From positions 866,699 through 930,698 of the forward strand of contig NZ_KN196470.1 of the NCBI RefSeq assembly GCF_000761445.1: 64,000 nt of DNA. Reading direction: 5' to 3'. The notes below the pieces were generated by a model. The model was not told the DNA's origin. It saw only the letters and a program-made list of their open reading frames with translations, and ran no database searches. Shown here piece after piece: positions 52,295-61,292 of this stretch (the stretch's first letter is position 1; the number at the start of each line of letters is the position of its first letter). The translations under genes and the position numbers were made by a program. Source of the stretch: Oleiagrimonas soli. GTDB taxonomy: Bacteria > Pseudomonadota > Gammaproteobacteria > Xanthomonadales > Rhodanobacteraceae.

Positions 52295-52882
52295 ATGCTC
52301 AACGAAGAAATACTTGCTACCTTCCGCGGTCTGCTTGAGGAGGCGCGCAGCTCGATCGACCCCGAGCCGACCGCCATGAACCTCTCCACGGCCACGCCCG
52401 ACGGGCGCGTGCACGGCCGCATCGTGCTGCTGAAGGGCGTGGACGAGCGCGGCTTCCGCTTCTTCACGAACTACGAGAGCGCCAAGGCCGAACAGATCGC
52501 CGCGCATCCGCAGGTAGCGCTGACGTTCCACTGGAAGCACATCCGCGACGGCGTGCAGGTGCGCGTGCAGGGGCGCGTCGAGCGTCTGTCCGAGACCGAG
52601 TCCGACGAGTACTTCGCCGGTCGTCCGCGCGGCAGCCAGATCGGCGCCTGGGCGTCGCTGCAGTCGCGTCCGCTGCCGGATCGCGCCACCTTCGAGGCGC
52701 GCGTGGCGCAGTTCGAGCAGGAATACGAAGGGCGCGACGTGCCGCGACCGCCGCACTGGGGCGGTTACCTCGTGGTCGCCGACACCATCGAGTTCTGGTA
52801 CGCCGGCCAGTTCCGCCTGCACGAACGCGTACGCTGGCAGCGCGCCGGCAAGACCTGGACCTCCAGTCTGCTGTATCCGTGA
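52295..52882 (+). CDS. pdxH: Pyridoxine/pyridoxamine 5'-phosphate oxidase
   Basis: The 195-residue FMN enzyme makes pyridoxal 5'-phosphate, the final step of vitamin B6 synthesis. AMNLSTATPDGRVHGRIVLL (near residue 28), GFRFFTNYESAKAEQIAAHP, LTFHWKHIRDGVQVRVQGRV (FMN and substrate contacts) and the C-terminal FWYAGQFRLHERVRW and LLYP end are diagnostic. ATG 52295 (MLNEEILATF) is chosen over an upstream ATG, which would overlap the divergent kinase. Its stop overlaps the GTG of the next gene. Confidence 0.94.
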   Translation: MLNEEILATFRGLLEEARSSIDPEPTAMNLSTATPDGRVHGRIVLLKGVDERGFRFFTNYESAKAEQIAAHPQVALTFHWKHIRDGVQVRVQGRVERLSETESDEYFAGRPRGSQIGAWASLQSRPLPDRATFEARVAQFEQEYEGRDVPRPPHWGGYLVVADTIEFWYAGQFRLHERVRWQRAGKTWTSSLLYP

Positions 52883-53682
52883 CCGATCCGTTCCCGCAAC
52901 GCATCGTCTGCCTGACCGAGGAGCCCACCGAGACGCTGTACGCGCTCGGCGAACAGGCGCGCATCGTGGGGATTTCCGGGTTCACCGTGCGCCCGCCCGA
53001 GGCGCGCCGGGAGAAGCCCAAGGTCTCGGCCTTCACCAGCGCCAAGCTGGACCGCATCCTGGCGCTGGAACCCGATCTGGCGATCGGCTTCTCCGACATC
53101 CAGGCCGACATCGCGCAGGCGCTCATCAAGGCCGGTGTCGAGGTCTGGATCAGCAACCATCGCAGCGTCGAGGGCATTCTCGGCTACATCCGGCGTCTTG
53201 GCGGCATGGTTGGCGTGCCCGACAAGGCGAATGCCTATGCGGCGCGCGCCGAAGCGCACATCGCCTCCGTGCGCGAAGCCGCCGCGGCCTTGCCGCGACG
53301 GCCGAAGGTCTACTTCGAGGAGTGGGACGAGCCGGCCATCAGCGGCATCCGCTGGGTCGCCGAGCTGATCCGTATCGCCGGCGGCGACGACATCTTTCCC
53401 GAACTCGCGGCCCAGTCGCTGGCGAAGGATCGCATCCTGGCCGACGACACCGAAGCCGCGCGGCGCGCGCCGGACATCGTCATCGGTTCGTGGTGCGGCA
53501 AGCGGTTCCGGCCGGAGAAGGTCGCGCGACGTCCGGGCTGGGCCGAGGTGCCCGCGGTCCGCGACGGCGAGCTGCACGAGGTGAAGTCGCCGATCATCCT
53601 GCAGCCCGGTCCGGCCTGTCTGTTCGACGGCCTGGACGCTCTGCACGCGATCATCCGGCGTTGGGCCGAACGCCACGCCTGA
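52879..53682 (+). CDS. BtuF-like cobalamin-binding periplasmic-binding-fold protein
   Basis: The 267-residue protein starts at GTG 52879, overlapping the pdxH stop. It has the class III substrate-binding fold: RIVCLTEEPTETLYALGEQA, VGISGFTVRPPEARR, LDRILALEPDLAIGFSDIQA, and the long backbone helix near 120. A late stretch with PGPACLFDGLDALHAIIRRW closes the second lobe. Such proteins bind vitamin B12 or iron complexes. No signal peptide is visible, so this copy is probably cytoplasmic, unlike BtuF of E. coli. No permease or ATPase gene is adjacent. Confidence 0.8.
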   Translation: MTDPFPQRIVCLTEEPTETLYALGEQARIVGISGFTVRPPEARREKPKVSAFTSAKLDRILALEPDLAIGFSDIQADIAQALIKAGVEVWISNHRSVEGILGYIRRLGGMVGVPDKANAYAARAEAHIASVREAAAALPRRPKVYFEEWDEPAISGIRWVAELIRIAGGDDIFPELAAQSLAKDRILADDTEAARRAPDIVIGSWCGKRFRPEKVARRPGWAEVPAVRDGELHEVKSPIILQPGPACLFDGLDALHAIIRRWAERHA

Positions 53683-53693
53683 GTGCGGAGCGT

Positions 53694-54140
53694 TCAGTCG
53701 ACGACGAACGCGTGCTGGAACTGGATGTGCTGCGAGGCGGCGCCGCGCGGCGTCACGTCCAGGTCGAAGCGCAGTGTGCCGCTGTGGCGGATCGTGAAGA
53801 CGCCCAGATAGGAGATGCCGTTGTCGTCCTTCACTTCGCGCACGCGGATGCGCACCGGCGATCCGGCCTCGGTCATGGCGCGCGCCTGGATGTCGGCGGG
53901 AAGACTGGTCTCCGCGCCGTCCTTGCCTCGCGTCACGAGGATGTTCAGCAGTCCCTGATGGCTGTCGTGCTTGACGCCGAGCTGCTGCGCCGAGGACGCC
54001 GGCAGCGCCGTGGCGGGCAGGGCGTTGTAGCGGATCTGCAGATCGCCCTGCGTCCAGACGCCGTTCCCCGCGAGGGCGGCGGTCGACAACAGGCAGCCGG
54101 CGATCAGACCGAACGCTACGCGGAAGCGGGTCGAGCGCAT
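53694..54140 (-). CDS. Exported DUF4426 protein
   Basis: The 148-residue protein has a signal peptide (about 1-24, VAFGLIAGCLLSTAALA) and a beta-rich domain: GVWTQGDLQIRYNALPATAL, GLLNILVTRGKDG, RVREVKDDNGISYLGVFTIR and FDLDVTPRG. This fits the DUF4426 family of small periplasmic proteins found beside proC and yggT in gammaproteobacteria. The function is unknown. Its start at 54140 was preferred to one at 54173 because the signal peptide begins there. Its stop is 11 bases from that of the BtuF-like gene, facing it. Confidence 0.8.
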   Translation of the reverse strand: MRSTRFRVAFGLIAGCLLSTAALAGNGVWTQGDLQIRYNALPATALPASSAQQLGVKHDSHQGLLNILVTRGKDGAETSLPADIQARAMTEAGSPVRIRVREVKDDNGISYLGVFTIRHSGTLRFDLDVTPRGAASQHIQFQHAFVVD

Positions 54141-54201
54141 GAGCGGACTCCGAGAGGACGATGGGGCTCTCATGGTAACGCCGCCCCGGCGCGCCTGCGC
54201 G

Positions 54202-54780
54202 TCAAGCGCCGACGATGAGGCTGCTGGCGTAGCCGATCAGCGGACCGGCGACCAGGATGCGCAGCAGCATCAGCACCAGGATCGCCACGGCCGGCGAGAA
54301 ATCCAGGCCGCCCAGAGTCGGCATGCGCCGACGCAGAGGACGCATCGGCGGTTCCACCAACTGCGCCACGAAGCGCAGCAGCGGATGCCCCGGATCGCCG
54401 CCGAGCAGGCTGCCCAGCGACCACACGAAGATCAGCACGATGTAGACCAACAGGAACAGGTCCAGCAGCTGACCGAAGCCCAACAGCAGCCAGCCCGCCG
54501 GGTTCGGCAGGCCGCCGGCGAGCAGAAACTCCAGGCCCAGCTTGACCAGCTCCGCCAGCCAGGCGACCGCGATCGCCGCCAGGTTGATGTTGCGCCAGTT
54601 GCGCAGCACCCGCCGCAGCGGCGCCAGCACGGGGTTGGTGCTGCGGTAGACGAACTGGCTGATTGGGTTGTGGAACTGCACGCGCGCGGCTTCGGCGATC
54701 ATGCGCAGCAGGAATAGCGTGGCCACGGCCCCGAAGACGAATTCGAGGATCAGCTGGGCGGCCTGCAGGAAGTAGCTCAT
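54202..54780 (-). CDS. yggT: YggT-family membrane protein
   Basis: The 192-residue protein contains two YggT domains, one in each half: the first around LILEFVFGAVATLFLLRMIA and FHNPISQFVYRSTNPVLAPL RR, the second around LIFVWSLGSLLGG and RFVAQLVEPPMRPLRRRMPT. Four to six helices are predicted. The family is linked to osmotic tolerance and, in some bacteria, to Sec or cell-division factors; the mechanism is unsettled. It lies 21 bases after proC and is probably cotranscribed with it. Confidence 0.85.
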   Translation of the reverse strand: MSYFLQAAQLILEFVFGAVATLFLLRMIAEAARVQFHNPISQFVYRSTNPVLAPLRRVLRNWRNINLAAIAVAWLAELVKLGLEFLLAGGLPNPAGWLLLGFGQLLDLFLLVYIVLIFVWSLGSLLGGDPGHPLLRFVAQLVEPPMRPLRRRMPTLGGLDFSPAVAILVLMLLRILVAGPLIGYASSLIVGA

Positions 54781-54801
54781 GGCATGCGGCTCCGGGATTC
54801 G

Positions 54802-55617
54802 TCAGTCGTTTTCCTGGGCCAGCGCCGCGCCGCGATCCGCGCAGGCGTCGACCGCGCGCGCGACGATCTGGCGGATGCCGTCGCCGTTGAGGCTTTCCAG
54901 CGCCGCCTGCGTGGTGCCGTTGGGCGAGGTCACGCGCTTGCGCAGCGCGTCGGGCGATTCGCCGCTTTCGACCATCATGCGACCGGCGCCCATGCAGGTT
55001 TGCGCGGCCAGCTTGCGCGCCACCTCGCGCGAAAGGCCGCGCGCCACGGCGGCGTCTTCCAGCGCCTCGACCAGCAGGAAGTAGTAGGCCGGAGCGGAAC
55101 CGGCGATGCCGGTGACGGTGTCGATCTGCGCCTCGTCTTCGACCCAGGCGGTGACGCCGGCCGTCTGCAGCAGGGTTTCGGCCTGCTCGCGCTGGATAGT
55201 GTCGACGCTGTCGGTGGCGAACAGGCCGGTCGCGCCCGCGCCGATCAGCGCCGGGGTGTTGGGCATGCAGCGCACCACGGCGGTGCCTTCGCCGAGCCAG
55301 CGCTGCAGCTGGTCGGTGCGGATGCCGGCGGCGATCGAGACGATCAGCGGCTTCGCCGTCGACACGGCCCCGGCCAGTTCCTTGCACACGCCCGGCAGGA
55401 TCTGCGGCTTGACCGCCAGGACCACGACCTCGGCGCCCTCGACCGCGTCCCGGCCGTCGGCGAAGGTGCGTACGCCGAAGTCGCGTTCCAGTTCCTCACG
55501 GGCTTCCGCGCGCGGTTCGGCAATGGCGATCTGCCTGGGATCGACGCCGGTGCCGATCAATCCGCCGACCAGGCTGCGTGCCATGTTGCCGCCGCCGATG
55601 AAGGTGATGTTCTGCAT
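54802..55617 (-). CDS. proC: Pyrroline-5-carboxylate reductase
   Basis: The 271-residue NADPH enzyme makes proline from pyrroline-5-carboxylate. The N-terminal ITFIGGGNMARSLVGGLIGT is the dinucleotide-binding site. VVLAVKPQILPGVCKEL, CMPNTPALIGAGATGLF and the late GSAPAYYFLLVEALEDAAVA (near residue 165) with a C-terminal VTSPNGTTQAALESL are diagnostic. ATG 55617 (MQNITFIGGG) gives the normal length. Its promoter region faces that of pilT across about 260 bases. Confidence 0.95.
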   Translation of the reverse strand: MQNITFIGGGNMARSLVGGLIGTGVDPRQIAIAEPRAEAREELERDFGVRTFADGRDAVEGAEVVVLAVKPQILPGVCKELAGAVSTAKPLIVSIAAGIRTDQLQRWLGEGTAVVRCMPNTPALIGAGATGLFATDSVDTIQREQAETLLQTAGVTAWVEDEAQIDTVTGIAGSAPAYYFLLVEALEDAAVARGLSREVARKLAAQTCMGAGRMMVESGESPDALRKRVTSPNGTTQAALESLNGDGIRQIVARAVDACADRGAALAQEND

Positions 55618-55880
55618 GCCGTGACTCCTCTTTGATCGTGTTCCGACCGCCTGGGCGCAGCGTTTCCCGAAGCCCTTCAGGATGAGGTCGGGCGCTGCGC
55701 GGCGGCGTGCAATGCACCAGAGTATCCGGATTGGGCGCAAGGTCCCAAATCGCTTGTTGCACTGCGGTACATGTACGCACACACGTTCGCGGCCCGTGGT
55801 TATACTGATCCCAAGATAACGACTGTCGGCCACGCCGCCGGTCGACCGCCATAGAAATGTCTCCGCAAGGGGGAGTCTGC

Positions 55881-56918
55881 ATGGACATTGCCGAACTGCT
55901 GGCCTTTTCGGTCAAGAACAAGGCCTCGGACTTGCATCTGTCCGCCGGTCTGCCGCCGATGATCCGCGTCGACGGCGACGTGCGCCGCATCAACACGCCG
56001 GCCTTCGATCACAAGCAGGTGCATGCGCTGATGTACGACATCATGTCGGACAAGCAGCGTCGCGATTACGAGGAATTCCTCGAAGTCGACTTCTCGTTCG
56101 AGATTCCCGGTCTGGCGCGTTTCCGCGTCAACGCCTTCAACCAGCAGCGCGGCGCGGCGTCGGTGTTCCGTACCATTCCGTCGGAAGTGCTGACGCTGGA
56201 AGACCTCGGCTGCCCGCCGATCTTCCGCGAGCTGATCGAGCAGCCGCAGGGTCTGATTCTGGTCACCGGTCCGACCGGCTCGGGCAAGTCGACCACGCTG
56301 GCGGCGATGATCGATCACATCAACAAGAACGAATACGGTCACATCCTCTCGGTCGAGGACCCGATCGAATTCGTGCACACCTCGCAGAAGTGCCTGATCA
56401 ACCAGCGCGAAGTGCACCGCGACACGCATGGCTTCAACGAGGCGCTGCGCTCGGCGCTGCGCGAGGATCCGGACGTCATCCTGGTCGGCGAGTTGCGCGA
56501 CCTGGAGACCATCCGACTGGCGCTGACCGCCGCGGAGACGGGCCATCTGGTGTTCGCCACGCTGCATACCAGCTCGGCGGCCAAGACCATCGACCGCATC
56601 ATCGACGTGTTCCCGTCCGGCGAAAAGCCGATGGTGCGCTCGATGCTGTCCGAGTCGCTGCGCGCGGTCATCGCGCAGTCGCTGCTGAAGAAGGTCGGCG
56701 GCGGCCGTATCGCGGCGCACGAGATCATGGTCGGCATCCCCGCCATCCGCAACCTGATCCGCGAGGACAAGGTGGCGCAGATGTACTCGGCGATCCAGAC
56801 CGGTCAGCAGTACGGCATGCAGACCCTGGACCAGTGCCTGCAGGACCTGGTGAAGCGTGGCGTGGTCACGCGCGAGCAGGCCCGCGCCTACGCCAAGAAC
56901 AAGGAAATCTTCCGCTGA
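55881..56918 (+). CDS. pilT: Type IV pilus retraction ATPase PilT
   Basis: The 345-residue hexameric motor disassembles pili and powers twitching. The PAS-like N-domain (MDIAELLAFSVKNKASDLHL) is followed by Walker A GPTGSGKSTTLAAMI (near residue 130), the Asp box EDPIEFVH, Walker B RSALREDPDVILVGELRD, the His box TLHTSSAAKTIDRIIDVFP and the C-terminal AIRNLIRED motif needed for retraction. ATG 55881 has AAGGGGGA upstream. In the 263-base gap to proC, TATACT at 55801 is a possible -10 with no matching -35. Confidence 0.96.
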   Translation: MDIAELLAFSVKNKASDLHLSAGLPPMIRVDGDVRRINTPAFDHKQVHALMYDIMSDKQRRDYEEFLEVDFSFEIPGLARFRVNAFNQQRGAASVFRTIPSEVLTLEDLGCPPIFRELIEQPQGLILVTGPTGSGKSTTLAAMIDHINKNEYGHILSVEDPIEFVHTSQKCLINQREVHRDTHGFNEALRSALREDPDVILVGELRDLETIRLALTAAETGHLVFATLHTSSAAKTIDRIIDVFPSGEKPMVRSMLSESLRAVIAQSLLKKVGGGRIAAHEIMVGIPAIRNLIREDKVAQMYSAIQTGQQYGMQTLDQCLQDLVKRGVVTREQARAYAKNKEIFR

Positions 56919-57072
56919 TTCCATCGCGGCCGGCGTCCCGAATCCGGCCGCGTGAACGCACTACACTCGGGGCACAATCCAAGCGAGCGGGGCGCCGGCC
57001 TCGCCGCGCGGCGCAGCGGTCCGCAAGGGCGCGGCGCCGAACGGCAAACCGGTACTCGCGGGAGCCTTCATC

Positions 57073-58224
57073 ATGGCCGAAATCGACTTTTCCTCCTTCC
57101 TCAAGCTGATGGTGCACAAGAAGGCCTCGGACCTTTTCATCACCGCCGGCGTGTCTCCCTCCATCAAGGTCAACGGACGTATCGTGCCGGTGACTCAGCA
57201 GCCGCTCACGGCGCAGCAGTCGCGCGACATGGTGCTCAACATCATGACGCCAAACCAGCGCGAGGAGTTCGAGAAGACCCACGAGTGCCAGTTCGCGATT
57301 TCCGCGCAGGGCGTGGGCCGCTTCCGTGTCTCGTGCTTCTACCAGCGCAACTGCGTGGGCATGGTGCTGCGTCGCATCGAGAGCAAGATTCCGACCACCG
57401 ACGAACTGGGCCTGCCGCCGATCATCAAGCAGTTGGCGATGACCAAGCGCGGCATCATCATCTTCGTCGGCGCCACCGGCACCGGCAAGTCGACCTCGCT
57501 GGCGGCGATGGTCGGTCACCGTAACCAGAATTCGACCGGCCACATCATCACCATCGAGGACCCGATCGAATACGTGCACAAGCACGAAGGCTGCATCATC
57601 ACGCAGCGCGAGGTCGGCATCGACACCGATTCCTGGGATAACGCGCTGAAGAACACGTTGCGCCAGGCGCCGGACGTGATCCTGATCGGCGAGGTGCGTA
57701 CCCGCGAGACGATGGAGCACGCCATCAACTTCGCCGAGACCGGCCATCTGTGTCTGTGCACCCTGCACGCCAACAACGCCAACCAGGCCATCGACCGCAT
57801 CATCCACTTCTTCCCCGAGGACCGGCGCCAGCAGTTGTTCATGGATCTGTCGCTGAACCTCAAGGGCATCGTCGCGCAGCAGCTGATTCCGACGCCGGAC
57901 GGCAAGGCGCGTCGAGTGGCGATGGAGGTCATGCTGGGCACGCCGCTGGTGCAGGACTACATCCGCCAGGGCGACGTGCACAAGCTCAAGGACGTGATGA
58001 AGGAGTCCAACAACCTGGGCATGAAGACCTTCGACCAGAGCCTGGTCGAGCTCTATCACGCGGGCGAGATCAGCTACGAGGACGCGCTGCGTCATGCCGA
58101 CAGCGCCAACGAAGTGCGCCTGAAGATCAAGCTGGCGCAGGGCGGCGACGCCAACAGCCTCAGTCAGGGCATGGACGGTGTGGAACTGGTCGATTCCGAG
58201 GAAGACCGCGTGCACCGCTTCTGA
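57073..58224 (+). CDS. pilU: PilT-like retraction ATPase PilU
   Basis: The 383-residue paralogue of PilT has an N-domain (FSSFLKLMVHKKASDLFITA), Walker A GATGTGKSTSLAAMVGH (near residue 135), the Asp box EDPIEYVHKHEG, Walker B LRQAPDVILIGEVRTRETME and the His box TLHANNANQAIDRIIHFFPE. A C-terminal tail, longer than in PilT, ends in HRF. PilU supports PilT-driven retraction but is inactive without PilT in other species. It starts 154 bases after pilT in the same direction. A strong terminator follows. Confidence 0.95.
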   Translation: MAEIDFSSFLKLMVHKKASDLFITAGVSPSIKVNGRIVPVTQQPLTAQQSRDMVLNIMTPNQREEFEKTHECQFAISAQGVGRFRVSCFYQRNCVGMVLRRIESKIPTTDELGLPPIIKQLAMTKRGIIIFVGATGTGKSTSLAAMVGHRNQNSTGHIITIEDPIEYVHKHEGCIITQREVGIDTDSWDNALKNTLRQAPDVILIGEVRTRETMEHAINFAETGHLCLCTLHANNANQAIDRIIHFFPEDRRQQLFMDLSLNLKGIVAQQLIPTPDGKARRVAMEVMLGTPLVQDYIRQGDVHKLKDVMKESNNLGMKTFDQSLVELYHAGEISYEDALRHADSANEVRLKIKLAQGGDANSLSQGMDGVELVDSEEDRVHRF

Positions 58225-58285
58225 GCGAGACGCCGGGCCTCGGCCCGGAGCGGCTCGGTGACCGACCGCACATCGACGGGACATG

Positions 58286-58312
58286 AAAAAGGGCGCACGC
58301 GGCGCCCTTTTT
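58286..58312. terminator. Bidirectional intrinsic terminator after pilU
   Basis: AAAAAGGGCGC and GCGCCCTTTTT (58286-58312) form an 11-bp stem around a five-base ACGCG loop, with A and T runs on each side. It serves pilU rightward and the lipoprotein gene leftward; the two stops are 62 and 21 bases from it. Confidence 0.92.
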
Positions 58313-58332
58313 CATGTCCGGAACGGGCCGGG

Positions 58333-60063
58333 TCAGTGATGCCACACGTCCGCATCGACGGTCACGCCGTCGTCGTCGGCGTGGAAGGTCTCGATCACGT
58401 TGTCGATACGCTTGGCCTGATCCTTCATCTGCTGCATCTGCTTGGCGGTCTGCTTGGCCTGCGCGGCGGCTTCGGGGTCGTCGCTGTTGGCGATCGCGCC
58501 CTGCATCGACGCGGTGGCCTTGTCGGCCATCAGGTCGATCCACTTGCGGTACATCGAGCCATCCATGCGGAAGGCCAGCAGCGTGCCGGTGGAGCCGGCC
58601 GAAGCCTTCATGTCGTCGGCCAGGCGCTGTTCCTCGCCCGTTCCCACGGCCAGGCCCAGCAGATGGTCGGTCATCGCGGCCCAGGCGGGCGTGCTGCCGG
58701 CCATCTTGGTCAGGTCCGCGGGCAGGGCGACCGGCTTGCCGTTCTTGTCGAGCTTCATGGTGCTGAGCGCCGGGACGCCCATCTGCGCCATCGCCAGCAT
58801 GCCTTCCGGATTGTCCGAGGCGATCAGCACGCGACCGGCAACGTCGGGAATCTTGCTGCTGCTGCCGGCGGCGGGTATCTCCAGGCGATCGATCATCAGA
58901 CGCAGACCGCGCAGGTCGTTGATCGGCGGCACGGCCGTCTTCTGCACCGCCATGCGCAGCTTGCCGAAGCCTTCGTTGAGCTTGACCAGCGCGGGGCAGG
59001 TAAACGGCTTGGCGGCCACGGCATCGGCCTGCGCCATCCAGAAGCTGCGGAACTCCTTCACCGGCATGCCGAACGTGACGTCGAGGGGCGCCGCGTTCTT
59101 GCTGTCCATGCCGGGCAGACCGATGTCGATGCCGGCAAAGGTCTTGGCGATGTCCGACGCCAGCGCGATGTTGACGCGGTAGCCGATGTGCTTGGGTTCG
59201 ACCGTGGTCAGGCCGAAGCTGACCATCGGCACACGCGCGGCCATGCGCGCGAAGTCGGCTTCGCAGCTGGCTGGCAGCTTGGCCGCAGCCTCCGGCGCAT
59301 TGGCCAGCAGCGCCTTGACCATCGGGTCCTTCTCGCCGGCGATCAGTGCGGGCCACTGGCGGAAGTCGATGTAGCTGACCGAGTAGGGCTTGTAACCCTT
59401 GGCATCGGCGAGCTTCTCCACCCGATCGGTGTCCTGGACGCTCTTGTCCGGATGCTTCAGGCCCAGCGCCATGCGCATCATGTCGGGCGAGGCGTCGGCC
59501 GGCAGCAGCGCCAGCACGGCCTTCTTGTCCTGCACGGAGGAGAGGAAGCGCAGCTTCGCCTTGTCGCCGAAGTCGGCGTAGCGATAGGTGACCTTGTCCA
59601 GCGTGCCCTGGGTCAGCGAGGCGCCGAGCGCTTTCTCGATGCGCGCGACGAAGCCTTCGTAGGCCTTGGGATCGCTGAGCTGGAAGCGCATGACCGGGCT
59701 CATGCCCAGGCCGTACAGGGCGGACAGGCCGTCCGGGTCCAGGCCCATGTGCTGGATGCCTTGTTCCAGGGTGCGGCCGTCGAATTCATCGGCGAACACG
59801 TTGAGCAGGGCCGCGAGCTTGGGGTCCTTTGCCTTCAGTTTCTCGGTGCCCATGCGGATCTGGTCGACCTGCATCTGCAGTTGCTGATCGGCCTGCTTGT
59901 AGATGGCCGCGCGCACGTCGGCCGGCATCGGCTTGAGATTGGCGATCAGATACGGCGTGTTGTCCGGCACGTAGGACAGCGGTGTGTCGGATGCCTTGTG
60001 ACTGCACGCGGCAAGTGTGACGACGAGCAGCGCGCCGCTCAGCGCGCGAAGTTTCCCTTTCAT
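58333..60063 (-). CDS. Large lipoprotein of unknown function
   Basis: The 576-residue protein has a lipoprotein signal (MKGKLRALSGALLVVTLAAC), with the lipobox Cys at residue 20. The mature part begins SHKASDTPLSYVPDNTPYLI and is rich in Asp, Lys and Met, with no membrane helix. It contains about eight segments of the type ..ALGLKHPDKSVQDTDRVEKL, MVSFGLTTVEPKHIGYRVNI and GDEEQRL. No domain is recognised; the first part resembles the many DUF3352-like lipoproteins, but that is only an impression. It is transcribed towards pilU and shares the terminator. ATG 60063 follows AAGGG. Confidence 0.78.
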   Translation of the reverse strand: MKGKLRALSGALLVVTLAACSHKASDTPLSYVPDNTPYLIANLKPMPADVRAAIYKQADQQLQMQVDQIRMGTEKLKAKDPKLAALLNVFADEFDGRTLEQGIQHMGLDPDGLSALYGLGMSPVMRFQLSDPKAYEGFVARIEKALGASLTQGTLDKVTYRYADFGDKAKLRFLSSVQDKKAVLALLPADASPDMMRMALGLKHPDKSVQDTDRVEKLADAKGYKPYSVSYIDFRQWPALIAGEKDPMVKALLANAPEAAAKLPASCEADFARMAARVPMVSFGLTTVEPKHIGYRVNIALASDIAKTFAGIDIGLPGMDSKNAAPLDVTFGMPVKEFRSFWMAQADAVAAKPFTCPALVKLNEGFGKLRMAVQKTAVPPINDLRGLRLMIDRLEIPAAGSSSKIPDVAGRVLIASDNPEGMLAMAQMGVPALSTMKLDKNGKPVALPADLTKMAGSTPAWAAMTDHLLGLAVGTGEEQRLADDMKASAGSTGTLLAFRMDGSMYRKWIDLMADKATASMQGAIANSDDPEAAAQAKQTAKQMQQMKDQAKRIDNVIETFHADDDGVTVDADVWHH

Positions 60064-60175
60064 GATGTACCCCCAGGCGAATGCAATGATCCCTGTCCGC
60101 ATTATGCATGCGGTCCATGGATCGAACAGTGACAGGTGTAATGGGCCATTCGGCCTAGCCGGGCGCCGATCCGGC

Positions 60176-61102
60176 TCAGCGGCCGAGCACCTCGGCCAGC
60201 ACGGCCATGCGCACGAACACGCCGTTGCCGACCTGCTCGAGAATGCGCGACTGTGCGCCGTCGGCAACGTCTGGTGCGATTTCGATGCCGCGGTTGATCG
60301 GGCCCGGGTGCATGACCAGGCAGCCGGGTGCGGCGCGCTTCAGACGCTCGCTGTTGAGGCCGAAGCGCTCGAAGTAGGCGGATTCGTCGGGAAGCAGCGT
60401 GGCGGCCATGCGCTCCTTCTGCAGGCGCAGCATGATGATGACGTCGGCGCCTTCGACAGCCGCGTCGAAATCCTCGGTGAAGTGGCCCTGCGGCACGTCG
60501 TCCGGCTCCGGAAGCAGCGACTCGGGACCGCACAGACGCAACTCGCGCACACCCAGCGCGGTGAATGCGTGGATGTCCGAGCGCGCCACGCGCGAGTGGC
60601 GAATGTCGCCGCAGATGGTGACGGTGAGGTTGTTGAAGTCGGGGCGATGCTGGCGGATGGTCAGCGCGTCGAGCAGGCCCTGGGTCGGGTGCGCGTGGTT
60701 GCCGTCGCCGGCATTGATCACGGATACGCCGCTCATGGCGTGACGCACCATGAACTCCGGCGTGCCGGTCTCGCGATGGCGCACGATGATGGCGTCCAGA
60801 TGCATCGCTTCCAGCGTGTGCAGGGTGTCGAGCAGCGTCTCGCCCTTGTTGGTCGACGAACGCGCGATGTCGAAGTTCACCACGTCGGCGCCGAGCCGCC
60901 GCGCGGCCAGCTCGAACGAAGTGCGCGTGCGGGTGGACGGCTCGAAGAACAGATTCAGCACCGTGCGCCCGTGCAGCAGGTCGAGCTTGCGCGTGCCGTG
61001 CAGACTGGCATCGCGCATGCGCTCGGCGCGGTCGAGCAGGCGGGTGATGCAGGCGCGATCGAGTTGGGCCAGCGAAATGAGGTGATGCAGGCGCGTGCTC
61101 AT
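60176..61102 (-). CDS. pyrB: Aspartate carbamoyltransferase, catalytic subunit
   Basis: The 308-residue enzyme starts pyrimidine synthesis by joining carbamoyl phosphate to aspartate. The carbamoyl-phosphate loop FFEPSTRTRTSFELAARRLG (near residue 47) is intact, as are SSTNKGETLLDTL, NAGDGNHAHPTQGLLDALTI (near 120) and the late HPGPINRGIEI. No pyrI regulatory-chain gene is next to it. ATG 61102 (MSTRLHHLISL) is chosen. TACAAT at 61135-61130 is a possible -10 element with a TSS about 20 bases before the start. Confidence 0.95.
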   Translation of the reverse strand: MSTRLHHLISLAQLDRACITRLLDRAERMRDASLHGTRKLDLLHGRTVLNLFFEPSTRTRTSFELAARRLGADVVNFDIARSSTNKGETLLDTLHTLEAMHLDAIIVRHRETGTPEFMVRHAMSGVSVINAGDGNHAHPTQGLLDALTIRQHRPDFNNLTVTICGDIRHSRVARSDIHAFTALGVRELRLCGPESLLPEPDDVPQGHFTEDFDAAVEGADVIIMLRLQKERMAATLLPDESAYFERFGLNSERLKRAAPGCLVMHPGPINRGIEIAPDVADGAQSRILEQVGNGVFVRMAVLAEVLGR

Positions 61103-61292
61103 GGAAATCCGGGCGGGCGAAGTCGGCACATTGTAGGCGCGTGGGCGGCGACTTGCAGCGTCTGAATGGTTGCGTCAAACCAGGATGGGCATATCGCATC
61201 TAGACCATGTGGCCCCGCTTTTCAATTGAAGTTTGCCGGATAGCGCAAGGCGGATGTCGAGGATCGATGCAAGGGATCCTAGTCGTGATCTT

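Noticed and set aside
55741-55880. A full sigma-70 promoter for pilT
   Set aside because: TATACT at 55801 is a fair -10, but no acceptable -35 lies at 16-18 bases, so only the possibility is noted in the pilT entry.
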